In this document: positions 25,800 to 35,277 of the stretch, in pieces | Position numbering within the stretch: the stretch's first letter is position 1 | How the letters are laid out: every line of letters starts with the position of its first letter | Assembly: GCA_947495165.1 (NCBI GenBank) | Contig: CANLXM010000001.1 | Coordinates: 310,001 to 374,000, forward strand | Reading direction: 5' to 3' | Length of the DNA: 64,000 nucleotides | Origin: an uncultured Cellulomonadaceae bacterium | GTDB taxonomy: Bacteria > Actinomycetota > Actinomycetes > Actinomycetales > Cellulomonadaceae | Translations under genes and position numbers: made by a program | Notes under the pieces: model-generated | Seen by the model: the letters and a program-made list of their open reading frames with translations, nothing else | The model's database searches: none | Told to the model about the DNA's origin: nothing

Positions 25800-27068
25800 C
25801 TACTCGCTGCGCCCCGGGAACGGCGCCGCATCGGGCCCGGACGCCTCGGCCGGCGCGCCGGTCCCGAGCGGGGTGGCGCTCGAGCGGCGCAGGGTCCGGA
25901 TGCTGGCGAGGCCGAGCAGCGCCGACACCCCGGCGGCCGCGACGACCACGACGAACCCCGCGTGCGCACCCGAGCGGTCGATCAGCACCCCGGCGACCGA
26001 CGCGCCGAACGAGACCCCGACGCCCATCGCCGCGCCGACGTACGTCAGCCCCTCGGTGAGCTGCTGCGGTGTGACGACGCGCTGGACGAGGCCATTGCCG
26101 CCGATGATCGTCGGCGCGATCATGAACCCGGTCAGGAACATGACGACCGCCAGCGCCTGCAACGAGGTCACGACGATGAAGAGGCTGACGCCGACCGTCA
26201 GCCCGAGGAGGGTGACGACGAACCGCAGCCACAGCGCCGAGACCCACGTGCGCGCCCCGTAGCCGAGGCCTGCGATGAGCGAGCCCATCGCGAACGCGGC
26301 GAGCACGAGCCCGGCGGCGCCCTTGTTGCCCTGCTCCTCCGCGAACGCGATCGTGGCGACGTCGCTCGCGCCGAACACCACGCCCACGGCGACGAAGATC
26401 AGCACGAGCGCGACCATCGCGCCCGAGCGCAGCACGCTCGGCAGGCGCTCGCCCTTCACGCGAGGGGTCGGCACGGGCTCGGTGGCGCGCTGGGAGAGGA
26501 ACCAGTAGCCCCCCACGAGCATCGCGACCACGGGGAACACGAGCCCGGCGGCGGGCGCGACGCTCGTCGCGAGGAAGGTCGCCAGGACGGGGCCGATCAC
26601 GAACACGACCTCGTCCAGGGCGCCCTCGAGCGAGTACGCCGTGTGCAGGTCGTGCGGGGAGTCGAGCACCGTGGCCCAGCGCGCACGGACGAGCGTGCCC
26701 ATCGAGCCGATCGTGGACCCGGCGAGGCCGGCGACGACGTAGAGCACCCACGCGTCGGCGTGCAGCACCGCCGCGGCCATCAGCCCGGTCAGGTTCACGG
26801 CGGAGACCGCCAGGAGCGGGCGCATCACGCGGGCCTGTCCCAGCCGGTCGATGAGGCGCGCGATCTGCGGTCCGAAGATCGCCTGGGCGATCACGTACAC
26901 GGCGGACACCTGCCCGGCCAGGGCGTACTCGCCGTAGAGCTCCTGGATCATCAGGACGATCCCGATGCCCACCATCGCCATGGGAAAGCGGGAGAGCAGC
27001 CCGGCGGTCGAGAACGCCTTCGCGCCAGGGCGCGCGAGGACCGCCCCGTAGGGCCCGAGAAGTGCCAT
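25800..27068 (-). CDS. MFS transporter
   Basis: 422 residues with twelve predicted helices. LLSRFPMAMVGIGIVLMIQ, the charged loop QIARLIDRLGQARV and ARWATVLDSP are typical of a small actinobacterial MFS group close to sugar-efflux and multidrug exporters. ATG 27068 is chosen because GAGAAT on this strand (complement of 27075-27080) lies 6 nt before it. Divergent from the DUF2231 gene with 55 bp between starts; convergent with the CBS gene. Confidence 0.88.
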   Translation of the reverse strand: MALLGPYGAVLARPGAKAFSTAGLLSRFPMAMVGIGIVLMIQELYGEYALAGQVSAVYVIAQAIFGPQIARLIDRLGQARVMRPLLAVSAVNLTGLMAAAVLHADAWVLYVVAGLAGSTIGSMGTLVRARWATVLDSPHDLHTAYSLEGALDEVVFVIGPVLATFLATSVAPAAGLVFPVVAMLVGGYWFLSQRATEPVPTPRVKGERLPSVLRSGAMVALVLIFVAVGVVFGASDVATIAFAEEQGNKGAAGLVLAAFAMGSLIAGLGYGARTWVSALWLRFVVTLLGLTVGVSLFIVVTSLQALAVVMFLTGFMIAPTIIGGNGLVQRVVTPQQLTEGLTYVGAAMGVGVSFGASVAGVLIDRSGAHAGFVVVVAAAGVSALLGLASIRTLRRSSATPLGTGAPAEASGPDAAPFPGRSE

Positions 27069-27123
27069 GCACCGATTCTCGCACCGGTGGCGGGGTCGGT
27101 GGAGCGCTGCCAAAGTTGCCAGC

Positions 27124-27738
27124 ATGACCACCTCACACTCCGTCCCCGCTCCGCTCCGCGCGACGCGTGCGCTCGAGCAGGAGGCCGCCCTCGACGTCGG
27201 CGTGGACGCGCTGCAGCCCGTCGCCGACGCGATCGCCGGGAGCCCGTTCGCGCCGTGGCTGCGCGGCGAGCGGATCGGTCATGCCGTGCACCCGGTGATG
27301 ACCGACCTGCCGATCGGGTTCTTCGTGTCCAGCACCGCGCTCGACCTCCTCGGCGGGAGCTCCACGCGGACCGGAGCCGACCGCCTCCTCGGCCTCGGAC
27401 TCCTCACGACCATCCCCACCGTCGTCACCGGGCTCGCCGACTGGGCGACGGCGTCGCGCGAGACCAAGCGCGTCGGCGTCGTGCACGCGCTCGCCAACGA
27501 GGTCGCCGCGACCGCCTACGGGATCTCGTGGATCGCGCGCCGCAGCGGGAGGCGCGGCCTCGGCGTCGCCCTGAGCCTCGTGGGCGGCGCGGCGCTCGGC
27601 GTCGGCGGGTACCTCGGCGGGCACCTGGCCCTCGAGCGCAAGCACGCACCGAGCCCGGACGGGGCGGAGGAGCCGACGACGGCGCCCGGGTCGCCCGACC
27701 GTGCACGTCACCTTGCCCAGGACTCCGGCGATGAGTGA
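27124..27738 (+). CDS. DUF2231-domain membrane protein
   Basis: 204 residues. RIGHAVHPVMTDLPIGFFVSS with later histidines (VVHALANEV) and four hydrophobic segments fits DUF2231, membrane proteins with conserved histidines sometimes found near haem or redox genes. Its function is unknown. The C-terminal tail is charged and disordered. CAAAGT lies 7 nt before ATG 27124, possibly a leaderless start. It overlaps the next permease gene by 8 bp, so the two are co-transcribed. Confidence 0.8.
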   Translation: MTTSHSVPAPLRATRALEQEAALDVGVDALQPVADAIAGSPFAPWLRGERIGHAVHPVMTDLPIGFFVSSTALDLLGGSSTRTGADRLLGLGLLTTIPTVVTGLADWATASRETKRVGVVHALANEVAATAYGISWIARRSGRRGLGVALSLVGGAALGVGGYLGGHLALERKHAPSPDGAEEPTTAPGSPDRARHLAQDSGDE

Positions 27739-29110
27739 GGCGCCCACGGGCGCCACTCCCGCGAAGCCGCTCAAGCGCGCCGTCAGCGGGCGCCTGCTGT
27801 ACGTCTTCATCCTCGGCGACGTCCTGGGCGCGGGCGTGTATGCGCTCGTCGGCGAGATGGCGGGGGAGGTGGGCGGCGCCGTCTGGCTGCCGCTGCTGGT
27901 CGCCCTGGGTCTCGCGCTCCTGACGGCCGGCTCCTACGCCGAGCTGGTCACCAAGTACCCGCGGGCCGGGGGCGCGGCCGTGTTCGCCGAGCGCGCGTTC
28001 CGCCGCCCCGTCGTGTCGTTCCTCGTGGGATTCAGCATGCTGGCGGCGGGCGTGACGAGCGCGGCCGGGCTCTCGCTCGCCTTCGCGGGCGACTACTTCA
28101 CGACGTTCGTCGACCTGCCGACGACGCTCGTCGCCATCGTCTTCCTCGCGCTCGTGGCCGCGCTCAACGCCCGCGGGATCCGCGAGTCCCTGCGCGCCAA
28201 CGTGATCATGACCGTGATCGAGGTGTCCGGCCTCGTGCTGATCGTCGTGCTGGCTGGCACCATCCTCGGACGCGGTGACGGTGACCTGGGGCGCACGGTG
28301 GAGTTCGCCGGGGACAACCCCGCGATCGCCGTCCTCGCAGCGTCGCTGCTCGCGTTCTACTCGTTCGTGGGCTTCGAGACCTCGGCCAACCTGGCCGAGG
28401 AGGTCAAGGACGTGCGCCGCACCTACCCGCGCGCACTCTTCCTGTCGCTGATCACCGCGGGCGTCGTCTACGTCGCCGTGGGGCTCGCGTCGACCGCCGC
28501 GGTGGACCCGGGCCGCCTCGCGGACTCGACCGGGCCGCTGCTCGAGGTGGTCAACGAGGCCGACGTCGTCCCCGAGCGCGTGTTCGCCGTCATCGCCCTG
28601 ATCGCGGTCGCCAACGGCGCGCTCCTGACGATGATCATGGCGTCGCGTCTCACCTACGGGATGGCCAAGCAGCGGCTGCTGCCCCCGGTCCTCACGCGCG
28701 TCCTGCCCGGGCGGCAGACGCCGTGGGTGGCGATCGTCGCGACCACGATCGTCGCGATGGGCCTCATCTTCACGGGCGACCTCGGCGACCTCGCGGAGAC
28801 CGTCGTGCTGCTGCTGCTCGTGGTCTTCATCTCGACCAACGTCGCGGTGCTGGTGCTGCGGCGCGACGAGGTCGCGGCGCCGCACTTCCGCGTCGCGACG
28901 GTCGTCCCCGTCCTCGGCGTGCTCAGCTGCGTGCTCCTGCTCACGCAGCAGGAGGCCGGGACGTGGGTGCGGGCCGGCATCCTGCTCGCGGTGGGCGCGG
29001 TGCTGCACCTGGTCACCCGCCGCTCGAGCCAGGCCGGTCCGGAGCTCGCGGACGTCGTCGAGGACGGCGAGGGCGACTCCCCGCGCGTGCCGGGGACGAT
29101 CGACCGATGA
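27731..29110 (+). CDS. APC-superfamily amino acid permease
   Basis: 459 residues with about twelve helices. Helix 1 contains LGDVLGAGVYALVGEMAG, the APC glycine motif, and helix 6 has SFVGFETSANLAEEVKDVRRTYP. This is a separate branch from the permease at 289-1773. It overlaps the DUF2231 gene upstream by 8 bp and the GNAT gene downstream by 4 bp (ATGA), so the three form one operon. The substrate is not determinable. Confidence 0.9.
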   Translation: MSEAPTGATPAKPLKRAVSGRLLYVFILGDVLGAGVYALVGEMAGEVGGAVWLPLLVALGLALLTAGSYAELVTKYPRAGGAAVFAERAFRRPVVSFLVGFSMLAAGVTSAAGLSLAFAGDYFTTFVDLPTTLVAIVFLALVAALNARGIRESLRANVIMTVIEVSGLVLIVVLAGTILGRGDGDLGRTVEFAGDNPAIAVLAASLLAFYSFVGFETSANLAEEVKDVRRTYPRALFLSLITAGVVYVAVGLASTAAVDPGRLADSTGPLLEVVNEADVVPERVFAVIALIAVANGALLTMIMASRLTYGMAKQRLLPPVLTRVLPGRQTPWVAIVATTIVAMGLIFTGDLGDLAETVVLLLLVVFISTNVAVLVLRRDEVAAPHFRVATVVPVLGVLSCVLLLTQQEAGTWVRAGILLAVGAVLHLVTRRSSQAGPELADVVEDGEGDSPRVPGTIDR

Positions 29111-29409
29111 TGGGTGACATGGACATCAGCGTGCAGGACAACAAGGACCGGTTCGAGGCTCGACGGGGCGACGGAGACGGCGACGGCGAGCTGGTCGGCT
29201 TCGTCGAGTACCGCCGCGACGGCGACGTCTGGGACCTCCACCACACCGAGGTGCTCCCTGAGTTCGAGGGACAGGGCGTCGCGGGCACGCTCGTGTCCGA
29301 GGCCCTCGATCAGATCCGCGCCGCCGGCGGCACTGTGATCGCCTCGTGCTCCTACGTGGACGCGTTCCTCGAGCGCAAGCAGGAGTACGCGGACCTCCGC
29401 GCGAGCTGA
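29107..29409 (+). CDS. Small GNAT-like N-acetyltransferase (YidJ-type)
   Basis: 100 residues. The single-domain layout, FVEYRRDGDVWDLHHTEVLPEFEGQGVAG, has the strand, beta-bulge and Q/R-x-x-G-x-G/A acetyl-CoA loop (EGQGVAG) of the shortest GNAT family, whose members lack the N-terminal helices. C/S-Y-V-D-A-F-L near the end is also conserved. The substrate is unknown. Translationally coupled to the permease by a 4-bp overlap; followed by a long inverted repeat. Confidence 0.85.
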   Translation: MMGDMDISVQDNKDRFEARRGDGDGDGELVGFVEYRRDGDVWDLHHTEVLPEFEGQGVAGTLVSEALDQIRAAGGTVIASCSYVDAFLERKQEYADLRAS

Positions 29410-29440
29410 GGCAGCGCGACCGAGCGACCTGAACGAGCGG

Positions 29441-29501
29441 CGCCCGCCGATTCTGGGGATATCGACACGTGAGCTGTCGATTCCCGCAGAATCGGCGGGC
29501 G
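29441..29501. terminator. Two-tier inverted repeat between convergent genes
   Basis: Outer 15-bp perfect arms CGCCCGCCGATTCTG/CAGAATCGGCGGGCG, 6-nt internal loops, inner arms TCGACA/TGTCGA, 7-nt apical loop. It is between the GNAT gene and the convergent phosphoglucomutase gene, so probably a bidirectional terminator. Confidence 0.78.
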
Positions 29502-29541
29502 TTCGCGTGCGGGCGTCGCCGTCCGGGCGGCGCGGACCGGC

Positions 29542-31221
29542 TCAGCCGAGGGCGCTCGCCACGACCTGCTTGGCCTCGTCCTGGACGCGCGCGAGGTGCT
29601 CGGCGGAGACGAACGACTCAGCGTAGATCTTGTAGACGTCCTCGGTGCCCGAGGGGCGCGCGGCGAACCACGCGTTCTCGGTCGTGACCTTGAGGCCGCC
29701 GATCGCCGCCCCGTTCCCGGGTGCAGTCGTGAGCTTGTCGGTGATCGCCTCGCCCGCGAGCTCGGTCGACTGCACCTGCGCGGGGTCGAGCGCGCCGAGC
29801 GTCGCCTTCTCCTCGCGGGTCGCCGCAGCGTCCACCCGGGCGTACCAGGACTGGCCGTGCTGCTCGACGAGCTTCGCGTGCCGCTGCGACGGGGACTCGC
29901 CGGTGGTCGCCTGGATCTCGGCGGCGAGCAGCGCCAGGAGCAGCCCGTCCTTGTCGGTGGTCCACACGCCGCCGGTACGGCGCAGGAACGAGGCGCCCGC
30001 GGACTCCTCGCCCCCGAAGCCCACGGAGCCGTCGAGCAGCCCCGGCACGAACCACTTGAAGCCGACCGGGACCTCGACGAGTCGTCGGCCCAGGCCGCCC
30101 GCGACCCGGTCGATGAGCGCGGAGGACACGAGCGTCTTGCCGATCGCGGCCTCGGCCGGCCACTGCGGCCGGGCGCCCGAGAACAGGTAGTCGATCGCGA
30201 CCGCGAGGAAGTGGTTGGGGTTCATCAGCCCGGCGTCCGGCGTGACGATCCCGTGGCGGTCCGCGTCCGCGTCGTTGCCCGTCGCGATGTCGTACGGCGC
30301 GGTGCCGGACTCCGAGCGCATCGCGTTCACGAGCGAGGCCATCGCGTGCGGCGACGAGCAGTCCATGCGGATCTTGCCGTCCCAGTCCAGGGTCATGAAG
30401 GACCAGCGCGGGTCGACGTCGGGGTTCACCACGGTCAGGTCGAGGCTGTAGCGCTCGCCGATCGCACCCCAGTACTCGACGGCAGCGCCGCCGAGGGGGT
30501 CGGCGCCGATCCGCACGCCCGCGTCACGGATCGCGTCGAAGTCGATGACGGACGCGAGGTCGTCGGTGTACGCCGACAGGTAGTCGTGGCGCCCCGTCGT
30601 CGGCGCGGCGAGCGCCTGCTCGAGGCTCACGCGCCGCACCTGCCCGACGCCGGAGCGCAGGATCTCGTTCGCGCGGTCCGCGATCCAGCCGGTCGCGTCG
30701 GAGCCCGCGGGGCCGCCGTGGGGCGGGTTGTACTTGAAGCCGCCGTCGCGCGGCGGGTTGTGCGACGGGGTCACGACGATGCCGTCGGCCAGACCGGGAC
30801 CGTGGGTCCGCACGCCCTCCGTGCTCGCGGCGCCGTTGTGGATGAGGATCGCGTGCGACACCGCGGGCGTCGGCGTGAACGAGTCGCGCGCGTCGATCCG
30901 CACCTCGACGTCGTTCGCGGCCAGCACCTCGAGGGCCGTCTGCCACGCAGGCAGGGACAGGGCGTGGGTGTCGCGCCCGATGAACAGGGGGCCGTCGGTG
31001 CCCTGGCCGCGCCGGTACTCGACGATCGCCTGCGTGGTCGCGACGATGTGCGCCTCGTTGAACGCACCGTCGAGGCTCGAGCCGCGGTGGCCCGAGGTCC
31101 CGAACACGACGCGCTGGCCGGGGTCGTCCAGGTCGGGTGTGCGGTCGTAGTACGCGCCGAGCAGCGCGTCGGTGTCGATGAGGTCTTCCGGGAGGGCCTG
31201 GGTGCCTGCGCGTTCGTGCAT
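29542..31221 (-). CDS. pgm: Phosphoglucomutase (alpha-D-glucose-phosphate specific)
   Basis: 559 residues, the usual Pgm length. [12 protein letters not shown] opens domain 1; the catalytic serine is in [26 protein letters not shown] is the metal-binding loop; the C-terminal phosphate-binding [16 protein letters not shown] closes the protein. It interconverts glucose-1- and glucose-6-phosphate, linking glycogen or trehalose and galactose metabolism to glycolysis. ATG 31221 lies 6 nt from a weak CAGGAT hexamer, so possibly leaderless. Divergent from the DUF5926 gene. Confidence 0.96.
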   Translation of the reverse strand: MHERAGTQALPEDLIDTDALLGAYYDRTPDLDDPGQRVVFGTSGHRGSSLDGAFNEAHIVATTQAIVEYRRGQGTDGPLFIGRDTHALSLPAWQTALEVLAANDVEVRIDARDSFTPTPAVSHAILIHNGAASTEGVRTHGPGLADGIVVTPSHNPPRDGGFKYNPPHGGPAGSDATGWIADRANEILRSGVGQVRRVSLEQALAAPTTGRHDYLSAYTDDLASVIDFDAIRDAGVRIGADPLGGAAVEYWGAIGERYSLDLTVVNPDVDPRWSFMTLDWDGKIRMDCSSPHAMASLVNAMRSESGTAPYDIATGNDADADRHGIVTPDAGLMNPNHFLAVAIDYLFSGARPQWPAEAAIGKTLVSSALIDRVAGGLGRRLVEVPVGFKWFVPGLLDGSVGFGGEESAGASFLRRTGGVWTTDKDGLLLALLAAEIQATTGESPSQRHAKLVEQHGQSWYARVDAAATREEKATLGALDPAQVQSTELAGEAITDKLTTAPGNGAAIGGLKVTTENAWFAARPSGTEDVYKIYAESFVSAEHLARVQDEAKQVVASALG

Positions 31222-31312
31222 GCCTTGATCCTGCCACCGGACGCGCTGCTTGGGGACCGGAGGAGGTCCCGTGTCCCGTCAGGGGTGCGCGATCCTCGGT
31301 ACCCTCGTCCTC

Positions 31313-32140
31313 ATGGCTTCCCACACTGCCCCCGAGTTCGTGCTGCGCCCGTTCGAAGGTCTGCCCGGTGAGGCGGACTGGGTCGCGCTGCGCGAGGTCG
31401 TGCCCGCCGCGACCGCCACGGCGCGCACCACCGCCGAGCACGGCGCCCGCGACGTCCTGATCACGACCAACCTGCCCGGCGGCTGGCCCGCGCTGCACCG
31501 CGGCGACGGCGTCGTCCTGCTCGCGCTGCAGAACCAGGCGTCCACGGGCGACGCGAGCCGCGAGCTGGCCGCGAACCTGCTCGCCGCGTTCGAGCTCGAG
31601 CCCGGCACCTCGCTGACCACCGTCGGCCTTCCCGGCTCCGGCCCGCGCCTGCAGGACGTCCTCGACCTCACGGTGCCGTTCGAGGTCACGGTGCACGAGG
31701 GCTTCGACTACTGGCTCGAGCCCGACCAGGACGTGAGCGACGAGCTGCGCGCCTCGCTCGACGAGGCCGCCGCCGGCGTCATCCCGACGGTCAAGCTCAC
31801 GTCCGTCGACGCCGCGTACCTCGCGACGTTCGGCTCGCGCCGCTACGTCCGGTGGTCGTGGGCCGTCGACGAGGAGAAGCTGATCGACGCGATCGCGCGG
31901 CTGCACGCTCGCCGTGAGGCGCGCCTGGGCGACGCCCGGTTCCTCGGTGCGTTCCGCTCGTCGGGCATCGTGGTGCCCGTGTGGGACATCGAGGCGAAGA
32001 CGACGGTCGAGGAGATCGAGGCCGCTGCCGTCGAGCTGGAGAAGCGCCTGGCCGCGGCCCTCGCTGAGGACGCGCCGCTCGACGCCAACGAGCGCCGCGC
32101 GCGCGCCGGCATCGTCGCGCGCCAGCTCACCCTGCGCTGA
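31313..32140 (+). CDS. DUF5926 family protein
   Basis: 275 residues, soluble. EFVLRPFEGLPGEADWVALREVVPAATAT and the C-terminal helix pair ELEKRLAAALAEDAPLDANERRARAGI match, from memory, the actinobacterial DUF5926 family. Many relatives carry an N-terminal SEC-C zinc motif; this one lacks it and starts directly with the core. TACCCT at 31300-31305 is 7 nt before ATG 31313, so leaderless. Function unknown. A stem-loop with U-rich tail follows. Confidence 0.78.
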   Translation: MASHTAPEFVLRPFEGLPGEADWVALREVVPAATATARTTAEHGARDVLITTNLPGGWPALHRGDGVVLLALQNQASTGDASRELAANLLAAFELEPGTSLTTVGLPGSGPRLQDVLDLTVPFEVTVHEGFDYWLEPDQDVSDELRASLDEAAAGVIPTVKLTSVDAAYLATFGSRRYVRWSWAVDEEKLIDAIARLHARREARLGDARFLGAFRSSGIVVPVWDIEAKTTVEEIEAAAVELEKRLAAALAEDAPLDANERRARAGIVARQLTLR

Positions 32141-32147
32141 CCTGCGG

Positions 32148-32180
32148 GCCGCTCGGGCCGGGCCCTCCGGTTCGGGCGGC
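32148..32180 (+). terminator. Stem-loop terminator with T-rich tail
   Basis: GCCGCTCGGGCC pairs with GGTTCGGGCGGC through several G-T wobbles, followed by TTTGCGTTTTCTT, one of the few T-rich tails in the window. Confidence 0.65.
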
Positions 32181-32247
32181 TTTGCGTTTTCTTGGTGTTG
32201 CGATAGCGATTCTGCAGATGCCCGTGGCCTCCACTAGGCTGACTGTC

Positions 32248-33090
32248 GTGACGGCGCAGCAAGACCCTGACCCGCCTGCGGGCGACGGCGAAACCATGTC
32301 AGCGGCTGACGCCGCCCTGCCCGTCGCCAAGACCCCGCGGCCCGCTCGCACCGGGGCCGGCCGGACCCGCCAGCGCGTCGCCGTCGTGATCCCCGCCAAG
32401 GACGAGTCCCGCAGGATCGCCGCGACGGTCCGCGCCGCGCGCGCGATCCCGTACGTGGACATGGTCCTCGTGGTCGACGACGGCAGCATGGACGACACCC
32501 AGCACGTCGCGCGCGAGGCCGGTGCCGTCGTCGTGCGCCACGCCCACAACCGCGGCAAGGCTGCGGCGATGGAGACGGGCGCGTCGGTGGTGGCGATGCG
32601 CGACTCGGCCGACCGCCCGCCGCGCCTCCTGCTGTTCCTCGACGGAGACCTCGGGGAGACCGCGGTCAACACGGCGCCGCTGATCCCGCCCGTCCTCGAG
32701 GGCCTCGCGGACATGTCGATCGCGCTGCTGCCGCCGCAGCCGGGGGCGGGCGGTCGTGGCGTCGTCGTGAAGGCCGCCCGCCGGGCGATCGCCAAGCTCA
32801 CCGGGTGGACGCCCACCCAGCCGCTGTCGGGCCAGCGCTGCTTGACCCGGCAGGCGTTCGAGGCGGCGACCCCGCTCGCCCGGGGCTGGGGCGTGGAGGT
32901 CGGGCTGACGATCGACCTCGTGCAGCAGGGCTACGTCGCGATCGAGGTGCCGTGCGAGCTGCGCCACCGGATCTCCACGGGCGACCTGCGCGGCCAGATG
33001 CACCGCGCCGCCCAGTATCGGGACGTCCTCATGGCGGTCAACGCGCGGCGCATGCGCGGCCTGGCGTCCGGGCTCGCCCGCCGCGACTGA
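32248..33090 (+). CDS. Family 2 glycosyltransferase
   Basis: 280 residues. The GT-A fold is clear: VAVVIPAKDESRRI, LVVDDGSMDDTQHVA, then FLDGDLGE as the metal-binding acidic motif, and PLSGQRCLTRQAFE with GWGVEVGLTIDLVQQG, a layout close to glucosyl-3-phosphoglycerate synthase and polyprenol-phosphate glycosyltransferases. No membrane helix. The acceptor is unknown. GTG 32248 lies 7 nt after TAGGCT (32235-32240), supporting a leaderless start and a 17-residue N-terminal extension before MSAADAA. Confidence 0.85.
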   Translation: MTAQQDPDPPAGDGETMSAADAALPVAKTPRPARTGAGRTRQRVAVVIPAKDESRRIAATVRAARAIPYVDMVLVVDDGSMDDTQHVAREAGAVVVRHAHNRGKAAAMETGASVVAMRDSADRPPRLLLFLDGDLGETAVNTAPLIPPVLEGLADMSIALLPPQPGAGGRGVVVKAARRAIAKLTGWTPTQPLSGQRCLTRQAFEAATPLARGWGVEVGLTIDLVQQGYVAIEVPCELRHRISTGDLRGQMHRAAQYRDVLMAVNARRMRGLASGLARRD

Positions 33091-33105
33091 GCGGCTCCCG
33101 CCCGG

Positions 33106-35277
33106 TCAGTCCGGGGTCGGCACCTCCGCCGGGAGGTCCCGCAGCCAGCCCGCGTAGGTCGCGAGCAGGAGCGGCACGGCGACGGCGATGCCGATCGCGG
33201 GGATCACGATGCCGGAGTCGTTGAGCAAGAACGCGAGGCCGTGCGCGACGGCGAGCGCGATCAGCCCGGGCCGCAGCATGGGCACGGCGTGCACGATCGC
33301 CCCGAGCGGGGTGCCCGCAGACAACCAGCCCAGCGAGCCACCGTCCGCCGACCGGGCCGCGTGGCGCAGCGGCCGCCCCAGGACCACGAACACCGCGACC
33401 AGCCCCCCGACGGCCAGGACGGTGAACCACGAACCCACGAGGTTCGCGAGGTTCTGCTCGGCCTTGCGGGCGATCACGGGCAGGACACCGCCGTCGAGGA
33501 CGGTCTGCACGAACGCCCCCAGGTGGGTGCGGGCCGCGGGCGGACGGGTCCAGTCCGCGACCGCGAAGGCGCCGACGACGACGACGGCAGCCGCTCCGAC
33601 GCCGACCAGGCGTCGCCACGTGAGGCGGACGCCCGCGGTCATCAGGGCGAGGACGGCGAACGCGGGGACCAGGGCGGGGGGTCCGCCGAAGTCGGCGCCG
33701 ATGGACGGCAGGCCGTCGAGCGCGACAGCCACCACGCCGAGGAGCGCCACGACCACGGCGGCGAGTGTCCGGCGCCCGCGTGCGACCAGGGGGCTGGCGA
33801 CCGCGACGGCCAGGAGGATCGTCACGGTGGCGAACAGGGCGAACGCCGTGTTGTTGAAGCCATAGAAGCGGCCCGCGACCAGCGGCTGGGTGCCCATGAG
33901 GGAGGTGAGCTGCAGCCGGGCGCCGGTGGCGACGTCGGCCGCGAGGAGCACGGCGGTCGCGCCCGCGACGACGCCGAGGGGCGCGAGCAGCCCCCAGCGG
34001 CGAGCGGCAAGGAGCCCTGCCGCGGTCACCGCAGCGGTGAGGACGGCGAGGAGCAGCGCGACGACGACCCCCGGGGCCGGCGCCCGCCACCACGGCACGA
34101 GGTTGGCGAGATAGGAGGCGACCGGCAGCGCCGCGACGGCGACGGCCGCAGCCCGCACGGTCGTGAGCGCGGAGCGCGCCTCGCGGCCCTGCCACCGCGT
34201 GAGCCCAAAGCTCACGACGCCGTACAGGGCGAGGTTCACGAGCATGAACACGACGTAGTAGACGGGCACGAGGTCGCGGACGACGTCGGACTTGCGGGCG
34301 TCGTCCTGGAGAGCGGCGACCTGGTCCGCCGGGGCGGCCGAGGCGTCCTCCACGACCCGGAGGGGCGCGCCGGTCACCGCGGTGTCGAGGCCCAGGGCCG
34401 CGAGGACGGTGGCCGTCACGTCGTAGGCGAGCACGTAGCCGGGCTGTCGCGTCGACGCCGACTCGAGCAGCGCACCAGCGTCGTAGCCGGGGCCTAGAAG
34501 AGCAGCGACCTGCAGGTGGGGGCGTGTTCCGGCGTCGGCGAGGGACGTGACGACGACGTCCGCCGCCGGCGCGCCCGCGAGCGCCGCCGCCAGGCGGGCG
34601 TCGATCTCCTGGACCTGGGTCGCACGGTCGCTCGTGCCGTCGGTGCGCACCGACCCGAGGTCCACGACGACGACGTCGGACGCGTCGGCTGCGGCGGCGA
34701 CCTGGCTGGCGACGTCGGGCTCGAGCGGCGCGTAGTCGCCCGCGACGGTCCCGTCCGGAAGAGCGAGCGCGAGGGCGGCCCCGGGGCCGATCGCGCTCGA
34801 GCTCACGCCGGCATCGGTCAGCGCCTCCCCGAGCCTCCCGGGCTGTGCGCCGAAGCTCGCGGTGTCGGCGGCCCGGACGAGGTCGCCCCAGAACGGCACA
34901 GTCCCGTCGTCGGCCGCCGTGAGCGGCCGACAGCCCGACCCGTCCCACACGGTGTCGGCGGCCCGGGTCCCGGCGGACAGCGCGAGCCAGCCGTCCGCGG
35001 GGCACGCCGCGGGCCGCAGGCTGCGGACGACCGTGGACCCGACGGCGCCGCGCTCGGCGAGCGACGCGAGGGCAGGCGTGGTGGCGGCGTCGACGTCGGT
35101 CCAGCGGACACCGGTCATGCCGAGCACGACCACGGGACGGTCCGGCGCGGGGGAGAGGCCGGGGACGGCGGCGAGCGCGGGCGCGACCTGGCTCGCGCCC
35201 AGCCCGAGGAGCAGCGCCAGGGCGGTGACGGCGCGCTGCCAGCGACGCGGCGGGTGCCCGCCGGCGGGTGCCCTCAT
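33106..35277 (-). CDS. Large membrane protein with extracytoplasmic alkaline-phosphatase-like domain
   Basis: 723 residues. A signal peptide (ALALLLGLGASQVAPALA) is followed by about 300 residues with VVVLGMTGVRWTDVDAATTPALASLAERGAVG, an opening resembling alkaline-phosphatase-superfamily enzymes, and DVVVVDLGSV and DVVVTSLADAG. The C-terminal half has about ten membrane helices. Some metal-ligand motifs of true phosphatases are not evident, so activity is doubtful. The ATG overlaps the stop of the lipid-kinase gene upstream (ATGA), so the two are co-expressed and may act together at the envelope. It converges with the GT2 gene. Confidence 0.75.
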   Translation of the reverse strand: MRAPAGGHPPRRWQRAVTALALLLGLGASQVAPALAAVPGLSPAPDRPVVVLGMTGVRWTDVDAATTPALASLAERGAVGSTVVRSLRPAACPADGWLALSAGTRAADTVWDGSGCRPLTAADDGTVPFWGDLVRAADTASFGAQPGRLGEALTDAGVSSSAIGPGAALALALPDGTVAGDYAPLEPDVASQVAAAADASDVVVVDLGSVRTDGTSDRATQVQEIDARLAAALAGAPAADVVVTSLADAGTRPHLQVAALLGPGYDAGALLESASTRQPGYVLAYDVTATVLAALGLDTAVTGAPLRVVEDASAAPADQVAALQDDARKSDVVRDLVPVYYVVFMLVNLALYGVVSFGLTRWQGREARSALTTVRAAAVAVAALPVASYLANLVPWWRAPAPGVVVALLLAVLTAAVTAAGLLAARRWGLLAPLGVVAGATAVLLAADVATGARLQLTSLMGTQPLVAGRFYGFNNTAFALFATVTILLAVAVASPLVARGRRTLAAVVVALLGVVAVALDGLPSIGADFGGPPALVPAFAVLALMTAGVRLTWRRLVGVGAAAVVVVGAFAVADWTRPPAARTHLGAFVQTVLDGGVLPVIARKAEQNLANLVGSWFTVLAVGGLVAVFVVLGRPLRHAARSADGGSLGWLSAGTPLGAIVHAVPMLRPGLIALAVAHGLAFLLNDSGIVIPAIGIAVAVPLLLATYAGWLRDLPAEVPTPD

